Part shown: positions 7,237-12,984 of the stretch, in pieces
How positions within the stretch are numbered: the first letter of the stretch is position 1
How the letters are laid out: the number at the start of each line of letters is the position of its first letter
Assembly (NCBI GenBank): GCA_913020685.1
Contig: CAJWAY010000031.1
Coordinates: 1 to 12,984 of the forward strand
DNA length: 12,984 nt
Direction: 5' to 3'
From: an uncultured Flavobacteriaceae bacterium
Lineage (GTDB): Bacteria > Bacteroidota > Bacteroidia > Flavobacteriales > Flavobacteriaceae
Made by a program: the position numbers and the translations under genes
The notes under the pieces: generated by a model
Told to the model about the DNA's origin: nothing
Seen by the model: only the letters and a program-made list of their open reading frames with translations
Databases searched by the model: none

Positions 7237-8010
7237 TTAATTATTTTTACGCATCAATGTTTCATAAGCTTTTTGAACTTCTCTGAACTTTTCCTCCGCA
7301 CCTTTTATCATTGCAGGGTCTTGTCCTCGGAGTTTGTCAGGGTGGTATTTTTTGGCCATCTTCCGATAGGCACTTTTTATTTCATCTTGGCTGGCCTTGG
7401 GATCAATCTCAAGAATTTTGTATGCATTGTCAGTATTTTTAATAAACATAGCCTTGATACTTTCAAAATCGGGCAGGCGAAGTCTCATTCCTGAGGCCAC
7501 ATGTGAAAGTTTTTCTAGTTCTATATCAGAAATATTTCCATCGGCATTAGCAATTCCAAATAGAAAATGAAGAATTTGTAAACGGGTTTCATAGGCGGTT
7601 TGCTGAACGAAAACACGGGTCAGTTTGTCCAGATGTTGGGTCTCTTTTTTGATCTGAGTATTAAAAGTTCTAAAAATTGAATCGGCTCGTTCTTTACCGT
7701 ATTGGCTAATAAAAAAACTCCTCACAAAGTCCAGCTCCTTTTGTTCAATCTTACCATCGGCTTTGATAATTAATGCTGAAAGAGCTAATAAATTTAACTG
7801 AAATGTTTCGGGATTGATTGCATAAGAAGAGGTTCTTATTTGGACAGAATTCTTAGATAAAAATTCAAAAAACCCTCCGACCATAAAACCTAAAATGGCT
7901 CCAGGAAACCTTAAAAAAGAATAACCTATCACAGCGGCCAACCACTTAATCATAAGCCCAGTTTGTTCAGATTGCAAAGATACAAATGTCAATAAAAGAT
8001 TGTTTACCAT
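7237..8010 (-). CDS. Membrane-anchored TerB-like/J-domain protein (DjlA-like co-chaperone)
   Basis: A 257-residue protein with an N-terminal hydrophobic, glycine-containing segment (about 20-50), a TerB-like helical domain (about 65-190) and a C-terminal J domain (about 194-255). The TerB part shows two DGxI acidic repeats, KADGKIEQ at 83-90 and NADGNISD at 155-162. The J domain has the HPD motif at 223-225 in KKYHPDK, so it should stimulate an Hsp70 (DnaK) ATPase. The layout matches E. coli DjlA. A second Met at residue 20 (start 7953) gives MIKWLAAVIGY, closer to how relatives begin, so the true start may be 7953. First gene of the minus operon that continues with HupE/UreJ, dCMP deaminase and protease. 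The TerB domain does not by itself indicate tellurite resistance. Confidence 0.88.
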   Translation of the reverse strand: MVNNLLLTFVSLQSEQTGLMIKWLAAVIGYSFLRFPGAILGFMVGGFFEFLSKNSVQIRTSSYAINPETFQLNLLALSALIIKADGKIEQKELDFVRSFFISQYGKERADSIFRTFNTQIKKETQHLDKLTRVFVQQTAYETRLQILHFLFGIANADGNISDIELEKLSHVASGMRLRLPDFESIKAMFIKNTDNAYKILEIDPKASQDEIKSAYRKMAKKYHPDKLRGQDPAMIKGAEEKFREVQKAYETLMRKNN

Positions 8011-8054
8011 GTAGAATAAATAGGGAGTTTTTTATCTTTACAAAAAATTGAATT
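8011..8054. promoter_or_regulatory. Divergent intergenic region between the operon and the bacilliredoxin gene
   Basis: Only 44 bp separate the divergent start codons, so control signals must be here or inside the first codons. On the plus strand TATCTTTA (8033-8040) is one base from the Bacteroidota -7 consensus TAnnTTTG, but no TTG sits at proper spacing. On the minus strand TTG at about 8042-8044 lies 18 bp before TATTTATT, a poor -7 match. A promoter on that strand would start transcription near 8010 and favour the inner start at 7953. Confidence 0.3.
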
Positions 8055-8468
8055 ATGTATCCAGCTGAAATAGTTAGACCTATGAAAGAAGAGTTAACAA
8101 CTATTGGCTTTGAAGAGTTGTTGTCTCCCGATGCCGTTGAATCTGCCCTGTCAAAATCCGGAACAGCACTGGTAGTGGTTAATTCTGTTTGCGGTTGTGC
8201 CGCAGCAAATGCTCGCCCAGCTGTAAGAATTTCATTAAATAACCAAAATACTCCGGATTATTTGTACACAGTTTTTGCAGGTGTAGACCGAGAAGCTACT
8301 GATGCTGCAAGGGCCAAGATGATTCCTTTTCCCCCTTCCTCTCCTAGTTTGGCATTGTTCAAGGATGGAGAATTGGTACACATGATAGAACGACATCATA
8401 TTGAGGGCCGATCTGCACAATTAATAGCTGAAAACCTAACGGATGCTTTTAATGAGTTTTGTGAATAA
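8055..8468 (+). CDS. BrxA/BrxB family bacilliredoxin (YphP/YqiW type)
   Basis: This 137-residue thioredoxin-fold protein is expected to remove bacillithiol from bacillithiolated proteins in the cytosol. The family marker is the CGC active site at C46-G47-C48 in NSVCGCAAANARP, with C46 the attacking cysteine. The conserved start MYPAEIVRPM and the stretch IPFPPSSPSLALFKDG (about residues 90-105) also match. A further Cys lies near the end (C136). The length is close to Bacillus YphP (about 144 residues). It implies that the host makes bacillithiol, as many Bacteroidota do; no bacillithiol synthesis gene is in this window. The acyltransferase gene follows, with its TTG 27 bp after this stop and in the same frame. 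Confidence 0.93.
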   Translation: MYPAEIVRPMKEELTTIGFEELLSPDAVESALSKSGTALVVVNSVCGCAAANARPAVRISLNNQNTPDYLYTVFAGVDREATDAARAKMIPFPPSSPSLALFKDGELVHMIERHHIEGRSAQLIAENLTDAFNEFCE

Positions 8469-8495
8469 CAATTTTCATTTAGTGATACCAGTTTT

Positions 8496-9239
8496 TTGTT
8501 CTTAAAAAAAACTTTCTATTACCCTTTAACGGTAATTTATTACCTGGCATTTGGATTGATCTTAATTATTTTTCATTTGGTTCAGGTGTTTAGCTTCAGA
8601 CTTCTTGGTTATGTTTCTCACAAAAAATCTGTTGATTGGCTAAATTTTTTTTTGTTGAGGTGTTTAAATATTTTAGGTACTAGTTTTGAATTTTCAAATT
8701 CATTTAAAATGCCCGAAAACGGTCCTTTGATTATTGTTTCCAATCATCAAAGTACCTATGATATTCCACCCATTATTTGGTACTTTAGAAAATACCATCC
8801 CAAGTTTATAAGCAAGTCATCATTGGGCAAGGGAATTCCAAGTATATCTTTTAATCTGCGTCACGGAGGTTCGGTTTTGATCGACCGTGAAAATGCCGCT
8901 TTAGCCATTAAAAAAATCAAAGCTTTTGGTGAGCAAGTTCAAAATAATCGGTGGGCAGCCGTAATTTTTCCTGAGGGAACCCGAAGCAAAGACGGGCGAA
9001 TCAAAAAGTTCTACACTAGGGGTTTGATGACATTGTTTGAACATATTCCTGATGCCACTATTGTTGCCTTAAGCATCAACAACTCATGGAAGTTGGCCAA
9101 ATATCAATATTTTCCCATACCCATTGGAATTAAAGTCAATTTGAAAGTACAAGCAACTTTCAAGCTTATTGAAGAAGATCCGGATCAGCTGTTAAAAAAG
9201 TTAGAGCAGCAGGTGACCCTCGGGGTTGATGGGGTTTAA
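8496..9239 (+). CDS. 1-acyl-sn-glycerol-3-phosphate acyltransferase-like protein (PlsC family)
   Basis: A 247-residue membrane-associated acyltransferase of the PlsC fold, probably adding the second acyl chain to lysophosphatidate in phospholipid synthesis. A hydrophobic N-terminal segment spans about 12-37. Motif I is NHQSTYD with H84 and D89, the catalytic HX4D pair. VLIDRE (127-132) resembles motif II and FPEGTRSKDG (158-167) is motif III, binding the phosphate. The frame has no ATG before residue 72, beyond the membrane segment and just 12 residues before motif I, so TTG 8496 is the best start. The upstream bacilliredoxin stop is in the same frame ten codons earlier. Its TAA shares TTAA with the convergent enoyl-CoA hydratase stop. 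Substrate specificity cannot be read from the sequence. Confidence 0.88.
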   Translation: MFLKKTFYYPLTVIYYLAFGLILIIFHLVQVFSFRLLGYVSHKKSVDWLNFFLLRCLNILGTSFEFSNSFKMPENGPLIIVSNHQSTYDIPPIIWYFRKYHPKFISKSSLGKGIPSISFNLRHGGSVLIDRENAALAIKKIKAFGEQVQNNRWAAVIFPEGTRSKDGRIKKFYTRGLMTLFEHIPDATIVALSINNSWKLAKYQYFPIPIGIKVNLKVQATFKLIEEDPDQLLKKLEQQVTLGVDGV

Positions 9240-10006
9240 AATTCAGGTTTTCTTTTTTCGAGAAAAGCAGCTACCCCTTTTTTAAAATCAGTAGTTCCAA
9301 AACACTTGGAAAATTGAAGATTTTCATCTTTAAACCCATTAAGGGTAATATCTGAAGCATTTATGGCTTTGATGGCATTTTTGATTGAGTTGGGCGAATT
9401 TTTCATCAGCCTTTCTGCTAAGGTTATAGTTGCCTCGAAAAGTTTTTCTGCAGGTACTACTTGATTAACCAATCCCAATTTTAAAGCTTTATCAGCACTA
9501 ATCATGTCTCCAGTCAAAATCATCTCCATTGCGTTACCTTTTCCAATTAGAGCAGGCAAGCGTTGTGTTCCCCCATAACCTGGAATAACACCCAATGATA
9601 CTTCGGGCAATCCCAGTTTGGCATGTTGTACTGCAATTCTAAGGTGACAAGACATTGCCAGTTCCAGCCCGCCTCCTAGAGCGTAACCGTTTATAGCAGC
9701 GATAACAGGTTTTTCTAATTGTGCGATCAAATCAAATAGAACCTGATTTCCGCGACGGGCAAAAGCCCCAGCCTGTTGGGGTTTAAAACCAGAAAACTCT
9801 GAAATATCTGCTCCTGCTACAAAAGCTTTTTTTCCTTTACCAGTGAGCGCGATCACTTTTACAGAGGAATGTTTTTGAAAATTGATAATTCGGTCGTGCA
9901 ATTCGTCAATCAATTCTAGGTTGAGAGCGTTAAGTTTATTTTCTCGGTTGATTTTGATCCATCCAATGCTATCCCGAACCTCGATCCATGTCAGTTGACC
10001 TTTCAT
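9236..10006 (-). CDS. Enoyl-CoA hydratase/isomerase family protein (crotonase)
   Basis: A 256-residue cytosolic crotonase that probably hydrates trans-2-enoyl-CoA in fatty-acid or amino-acid degradation. Oxyanion-hole regions are present as AFVAGADISEF (61-71) and GYALGGGLELAM (107-118). The two glutamates used in water addition are E115 and E135 (LPEVSLG), equivalent to rat E144 and E164, which favours true hydratase over isomerase-only activity. GVIPGYGGTQRLP at 139-151 is the usual crotonase signature. The length is standard and nothing is missing. It starts three bases after the histidine-kinase stop, so it is the third gene of the minus operon. Chain-length preference and pathway are not visible. 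Confidence 0.93.
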   Translation of the reverse strand: MKGQLTWIEVRDSIGWIKINRENKLNALNLELIDELHDRIINFQKHSSVKVIALTGKGKKAFVAGADISEFSGFKPQQAGAFARRGNQVLFDLIAQLEKPVIAAINGYALGGGLELAMSCHLRIAVQHAKLGLPEVSLGVIPGYGGTQRLPALIGKGNAMEMILTGDMISADKALKLGLVNQVVPAEKLFEATITLAERLMKNSPNSIKNAIKAINASDITLNGFKDENLQFSKCFGTTDFKKGVAAFLEKRKPEF

Positions 10007-10009
10007 TTT

Positions 10010-11464
10010 TTACAATTTAAGCATGACGACAAAGGTGGTTCCCTCGTCTCCGGTGGTGTATTCTATTTTTCCCTTGTGGGAATCAATAATATTTTTAACA
10101 ATTCCCAATCCCAACCCCATGCCTTTGTTTTTGGTTGTAAATTTTGGCTCAAATATTTTTGATTGGATGGATTTAGGGATTCCTATTCCATTGTCAGCGA
10201 AGGAAATTTTGACGTTTTTTCCAGCTTTTTCGATTGAGACTTTTATTTTAGCCTGTTTTCCATTTTTAACAGCTTGAAGTGCATTTTGAATTATATTAGT
10301 GGTCACTCTGATCCACTGTGTACGATCTAAACGCAGCCTAATTTCCTTGTCGGAGGTTTTAAACTTTATAACTTTCTCCTCGAAAATTTCCAAAGACCTA
10401 CGAGTGATTTCAACTAAATCAGTTATCACTAGTCTAGGCTTTGGTAAAGTAGCGAAATCTGAAAAAGCATTGGCTACCTCACTCATTGTATCAATTTGCT
10501 CCAGAAGCATTTGAGAAAACTCATCAATTTTTTTGTGATTTTCAGGGTCATCCTCCGAGAACCGTCTCTGAAAGTTTTGAACCGTTAGTCTCATTGGAGT
10601 CAAGGGGTTTTTGATTTCGTGGGCAACCTGTTTAGCCATTTCTTGCCATGCCTGTTCTCTTTGTGTTCTAGCGAGTAAGGTTGCACTTTTTTCCAACTCG
10701 TCAATCATTTTGTTGTAGGAATTGATCAAACTAGCGATGTCTCTAGGTGCATTTTTGAGTTCAATTTTTTCATTCTCTTTTAAAAGCCCCGTTTGGTCAA
10801 TTTTTTCACGAAATGTTTCCAGTGAACGGGAAATATATTTGGATATAAAATAAGCCATAACAATCGCCACCACCAACATCAAAAGATAGATTTGATACAA
10901 GCTCTGAAGGAAAGTATTCAATTCGTTTTCTGAAAAGGATACATCTTCAAAATAAGGAAAGAACAACACCCCATAAGGTTTGTCAAAACTATCTTTTAGT
11001 ACACTGTAGGAAGATTGGAATTTACCTATCTCATCATTATTTTTTTCCAGTATTCGACTGTCTGATTTTTCCAAAATTGCAGTTACAAAATCAGTTTCTA
11101 AACGGTATTCGTTGGCAATGATTTTCAGAGGAAGGAATGAAGTGAAAAGAGGTTTCCCCTCTAAATTGAAAACAGAAAAATTAACATTATGAATTTTTAT
11201 TACCGCACTGAACTCTTCTTTGTGCTCTGCCCAAATAATGTCATTTTTATTTAATAAATCATTTTTTTCTACCAAGTAATCAATTTGCTTTTTCAACTGA
11301 CTTTCTTTTCTATTTAATCTGAAAATATTATAATCAATAGATTCATTTTGATATTGGAAGAAAGTAGCGGTCAAAATCAAAAGGCAGGCTAAGAAAACCA
11401 ACAATATCATCGAGATAAAGATTTGGGTTCGAAGCGAAATACGTCTTAGCAAGTTAATTTTCAT
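10010..11464 (-). CDS. NtrY-like membrane sensor histidine kinase (HAMP-HisKA-HATPase)
   Basis: A 484-residue inner-membrane sensor kinase. Transmembrane helices lie at about 13-36 and 188-208, enclosing a ~150-residue periplasmic domain I cannot assign to a ligand class. HAMP follows at about 209-262. The phospho-acceptor is H282 in VAHEIKNPLTP, with the extended NtrY-type run toward MRLTVQNFQRRF. The ATPase domain has the N box around N394 (NIIQNALQAV), D424-N-G-I-G-I-P, and the glycine lid GMGLGLGIV at 448-456. All catalytic boxes are intact. No response regulator gene is in this window, so the partner is elsewhere. The start overlaps the HemJ-like gene end by 11 bp, suggesting translational coupling, and enoyl-CoA hydratase follows after 3 bp. 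Confidence 0.92.
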   Translation of the reverse strand: MKINLLRRISLRTQIFISMILLVFLACLLILTATFFQYQNESIDYNIFRLNRKESQLKKQIDYLVEKNDLLNKNDIIWAEHKEEFSAVIKIHNVNFSVFNLEGKPLFTSFLPLKIIANEYRLETDFVTAILEKSDSRILEKNNDEIGKFQSSYSVLKDSFDKPYGVLFFPYFEDVSFSENELNTFLQSLYQIYLLMLVVAIVMAYFISKYISRSLETFREKIDQTGLLKENEKIELKNAPRDIASLINSYNKMIDELEKSATLLARTQREQAWQEMAKQVAHEIKNPLTPMRLTVQNFQRRFSEDDPENHKKIDEFSQMLLEQIDTMSEVANAFSDFATLPKPRLVITDLVEITRRSLEIFEEKVIKFKTSDKEIRLRLDRTQWIRVTTNIIQNALQAVKNGKQAKIKVSIEKAGKNVKISFADNGIGIPKSIQSKIFEPKFTTKNKGMGLGLGIVKNIIDSHKGKIEYTTGDEGTTFVVMLKL

Positions 11465-12008
11465 TTGCAGAAGATTTATCTCTCAACCTTTTGTATAGTT
11501 TTATGGCCACGATTAATAGGACAATCAGGCCAAATGTTCCCAACACCATAGTAACCCAATGAATTGCACTTTTAACGATAGCTAGAAATACAATGGTAAA
11601 TAAAAACAGGGTTGCTCCCTCATTCCAGATTCGCATAAAGTTTGATGAGTAGCGGATTTGGTCACGTTGAAGCTCCAAGAACATCTGATGGGTTTTAAGG
11701 TGGTATGCATAGAGCAAAAAAATGAATACAGTTTTGATTAACATCCAGGATTGGTAGAGCCACCCAGGCATCAAAACCAATAACCAAATGGCAAAGATGG
11801 TGGCAAGAATTGCCGAGGGCCAAGTAATGATGTACCACAATCTACGCGACATGATTTTGAGCTGATTCTCCAAGATTTCTTTTGCAGGAGAACTTTTTTT
11901 GGAAGCCTCAATATGATAAATAAACAAGCGAGGTTCATAAAACAATCCAGCAAACCAGGTAACTACAAAAATTAAGTGCAGTGATTTGATATAATTGTAG
12001 TATTCCAT
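11454..12008 (-). CDS. HemJ-like (CopD-superfamily) membrane protein, possible protoporphyrinogen IX oxidase
   Basis: A 184-residue integral membrane protein. The opening KSLHLIFVVTWFAGLFYEPR (residues 8-27) with H11, then H32 in FIYHIEA, matches HemJ, which oxidises protoporphyrinogen IX to protoporphyrin IX in bacteria lacking HemG and HemY. K92, H103 and H107 in the third helix region and RIWNEGATL (126-134) also fit the family. Predicted helices lie at about 9-29, 55-80, 86-105, 132-149 and 152-171; the last is an addition compared with compact HemJ proteins, followed by a basic, polar tail. The broader CopD copper family is the alternative, but the FAGLFY-PRLF and R-x2-NE motifs favour HemJ. 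It is the first gene of the operon with the kinase and crotonase; ATG 12008 has no clear Shine-Dalgarno. Confidence 0.82.
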   Translation of the reverse strand: MEYYNYIKSLHLIFVVTWFAGLFYEPRLFIYHIEASKKSSPAKEILENQLKIMSRRLWYIITWPSAILATIFAIWLLVLMPGWLYQSWMLIKTVFIFLLYAYHLKTHQMFLELQRDQIRYSSNFMRIWNEGATLFLFTIVFLAIVKSAIHWVTMVLGTFGLIVLLIVAIKLYKRLRDKSSANEN

Positions 12009-12109
12009 TTGCTGGGATCAATTTGTATAATCGATAAAGAACTCATAACGAAACCACAAATTACAAAAACTTCAACAAATTTTTATCTTTAATTTATGTG
12101 GGTAAACAA

Positions 12110-12984
12110 TCATGAATTTAAGTATTTTCTTAGTTCATAAGCTAAAAAACAACCCGTAACAATAGCTGCAAGTAACTCTGCAATAGGGAAAGCCAGCCAA
12201 ACTCCGTTGATTCCCAAAAAACTGGGTAAAAAATACACTAAGGGAATAAAGAAAATTCCTTGACGAGTTAAGGATAGTAGTAATGCAGGGAGGGCTTTGC
12301 CGATGGCTTGGTAGTAGGCTGCACCAATCAATTGAACACCTACAATAGGTGTGGCAACAAACACCCATCTAATAGCTGCGGGTGCTTTTTCAAGAACTGA
12401 TAGTTCACTGGTAAAAATACTCCCGATGGAATTCGAAAAAATATTGATCATTAGGAAAACTAAAGTTGCAAAACTTGTTGCATAGAGTAATGCAATTCGA
12501 ATAACTTCTTCGACCCTTTTTTTATTCTTAGCACCGTAATTGAAACCTGCAATGGGAATAAATCCCTGGGTAATCCCTAAAACAGGAAAAAGTGAAAACA
12601 TCAAAAGTCGGCTGATTATTGCATAGACTGCAACCGCTGATTCTCCCCCCAGACCAAAAAGCAAATTGTTGACCAGTAAAACGGATAGACTTATTACCCC
12701 CTGACGGGCTAGTGTCACAGTACCTAAAGTACCTATTTCTATGGAGATTCCTGCGTTCAATTTAAAATCATTCATCTTGAGGTGTAACTCCGAATGGTTT
12801 GAATTAAAAAAGAAAATAATGTAGATTGCACATACACAATAGGATAGGGTAGTAGCCCATGCTGCACCATGCATCCCAAAATCAAAAACATAAATCAATA
12901 AATAGTCCAAAGTTAAATTTGAAATCGATGGCAACATCATGGCATACATGGCATTTTTCGGCTTACCTACTGCTCGAATCACAT
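12110..12984 (-). CDS. MATE family multidrug/sodium antiporter, N-terminal part beyond window edge
   Basis: The C-terminal ~291 residues of a polytopic MATE exporter, which extrudes cationic drugs or metabolites in exchange for Na+ or H+. The frame stays open to the right edge; the GTG at 12982-12980 is an internal valine, not the start (it reads IRAVGKPKNAM onward). Family marks include the GKPKNAM loop, NLTLDYLLIYVFDFGMHGAAWATTLS-type helices (given in part), and QGFIPIAGFNYGAK, the repeated MATE motif opening the second half. About eight hydrophobic segments are visible here, consistent with loss of roughly four of twelve helices. It ends LRKYLNS. A 101-bp gap separates it from the HemJ-like gene downstream, so co-transcription is possible. 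Substrate is unknown. Confidence 0.92.
   Translation of the reverse strand, partial: VIRAVGKPKNAMYAMMLPSISNLTLDYLLIYVFDFGMHGAAWATTLSYCVCAIYIIFFFNSNHSELHLKMNDFKLNAGISIEIGTLGTVTLARQGVISLSVLLVNNLLFGLGGESAVAVYAIISRLLMFSLFPVLGITQGFIPIAGFNYGAKNKKRVEEVIRIALLYATSFATLVFLMINIFSNSIGSIFTSELSVLEKAPAAIRWVFVATPIVGVQLIGAAYYQAIGKALPALLLSLTRQGIFFIPLVYFLPSFLGINGVWLAFPIAELLAAIVTGCFLAYELRKYLNS

Noticed and set aside
7237..8010. Tellurite-resistance cassette
   Set aside because: Only a TerB-like domain fused to a J domain is present; no TerA, TerC, TerD or related genes lie nearby.
8235..8420. Minus-strand frame antisense to the bacilliredoxin gene
   Set aside because: The plus strand carries a clear full-length bacilliredoxin; the antisense frame has low-complexity content and no family resemblance.
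11771..12368. Minus-strand frames at 11771-11953 and 12135-12368
   Set aside because: Both are out-of-frame readings of the HemJ-like and MATE genes on the same strand.
12980..12982. GTG at the right edge as a start of the MATE gene
   Set aside because: The protein begins mid-fold at a conserved GKP loop and lacks about four helices, so the GTG is an internal Val codon and the gene continues beyond the window.
1..12984. CRISPR array, phage, insertion sequence, toxin-antitoxin or defence island
   Set aside because: No regularly spaced repeats, transposase, integrase, toxin-like pair or defence-type helicase or nuclease was seen; codon use and gene content look uniform and housekeeping.

Overview
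The window looks like a chromosomal housekeeping stretch from an AT-rich member of the Bacteroidota, probably a Cytophagales-type bacterium. This is inferred from the gene families: a eukaryote-like class Ia ribonucleotide reductase, a DUF3109 protein, a bacilliredoxin, and an S41 protease next to dCMP deaminase. Strong Shine-Dalgarno sites are also largely absent. I saw no rRNA or tRNA gene, insertion sequence, phage gene, CRISPR array or integrase.

Region by region: (1) 1-4071, all on the minus strand, holds a Cys-rich DUF3109 protein, then nrdB and nrdA (large subunit, cut by the left edge). (2) 4072-4613 is the least ordered part: a 344-bp gap with a doubtful 37-codon ORF and what looks like the stub of a lipoprotein gene, then a small two-helix membrane protein on the plus strand. 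(3) 4610-8010 is a tight minus-strand operon, transcribed as TerB/DnaJ-domain protein, HupE/UreJ-type membrane protein, dCMP deaminase, S41 protease, with gaps of 10-16 bp. (4) 8055-9239 holds two plus-strand genes, a bacilliredoxin and a PlsC-like acyltransferase, diverging from region 3. (5) 9236-12008 is a second tight minus-strand operon: HemJ-like membrane protein, NtrY-like histidine kinase (11-bp overlap), enoyl-CoA hydratase (3-bp gap). (6) 12110-12984 is the C-terminal part of a MATE-family transporter cut by the right edge.

How they fit: ribonucleotide reductase and dCMP deaminase both feed DNA precursors, the first making dNDPs and the second turning dCMP into dUMP for thymidylate synthesis. 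The acyltransferase and enoyl-CoA hydratase act in lipid and acyl-CoA metabolism. The bacilliredoxin suggests bacillithiol-based thiol redox control. The HemJ-like protein suggests late heme synthesis, and its overlap with a sensor kinase gene that has no response regulator beside it in this window is one of the better leads. I found no convincing new multi-gene defence or metabolic system. The leads are modest: the Cys-rich protein beside the reductase, the kinase/HemJ operon, the TerB-J/HupE pairing, a non-ATG acyltransferase start in frame with the upstream gene, and the decayed-looking gap at 4072-4415.
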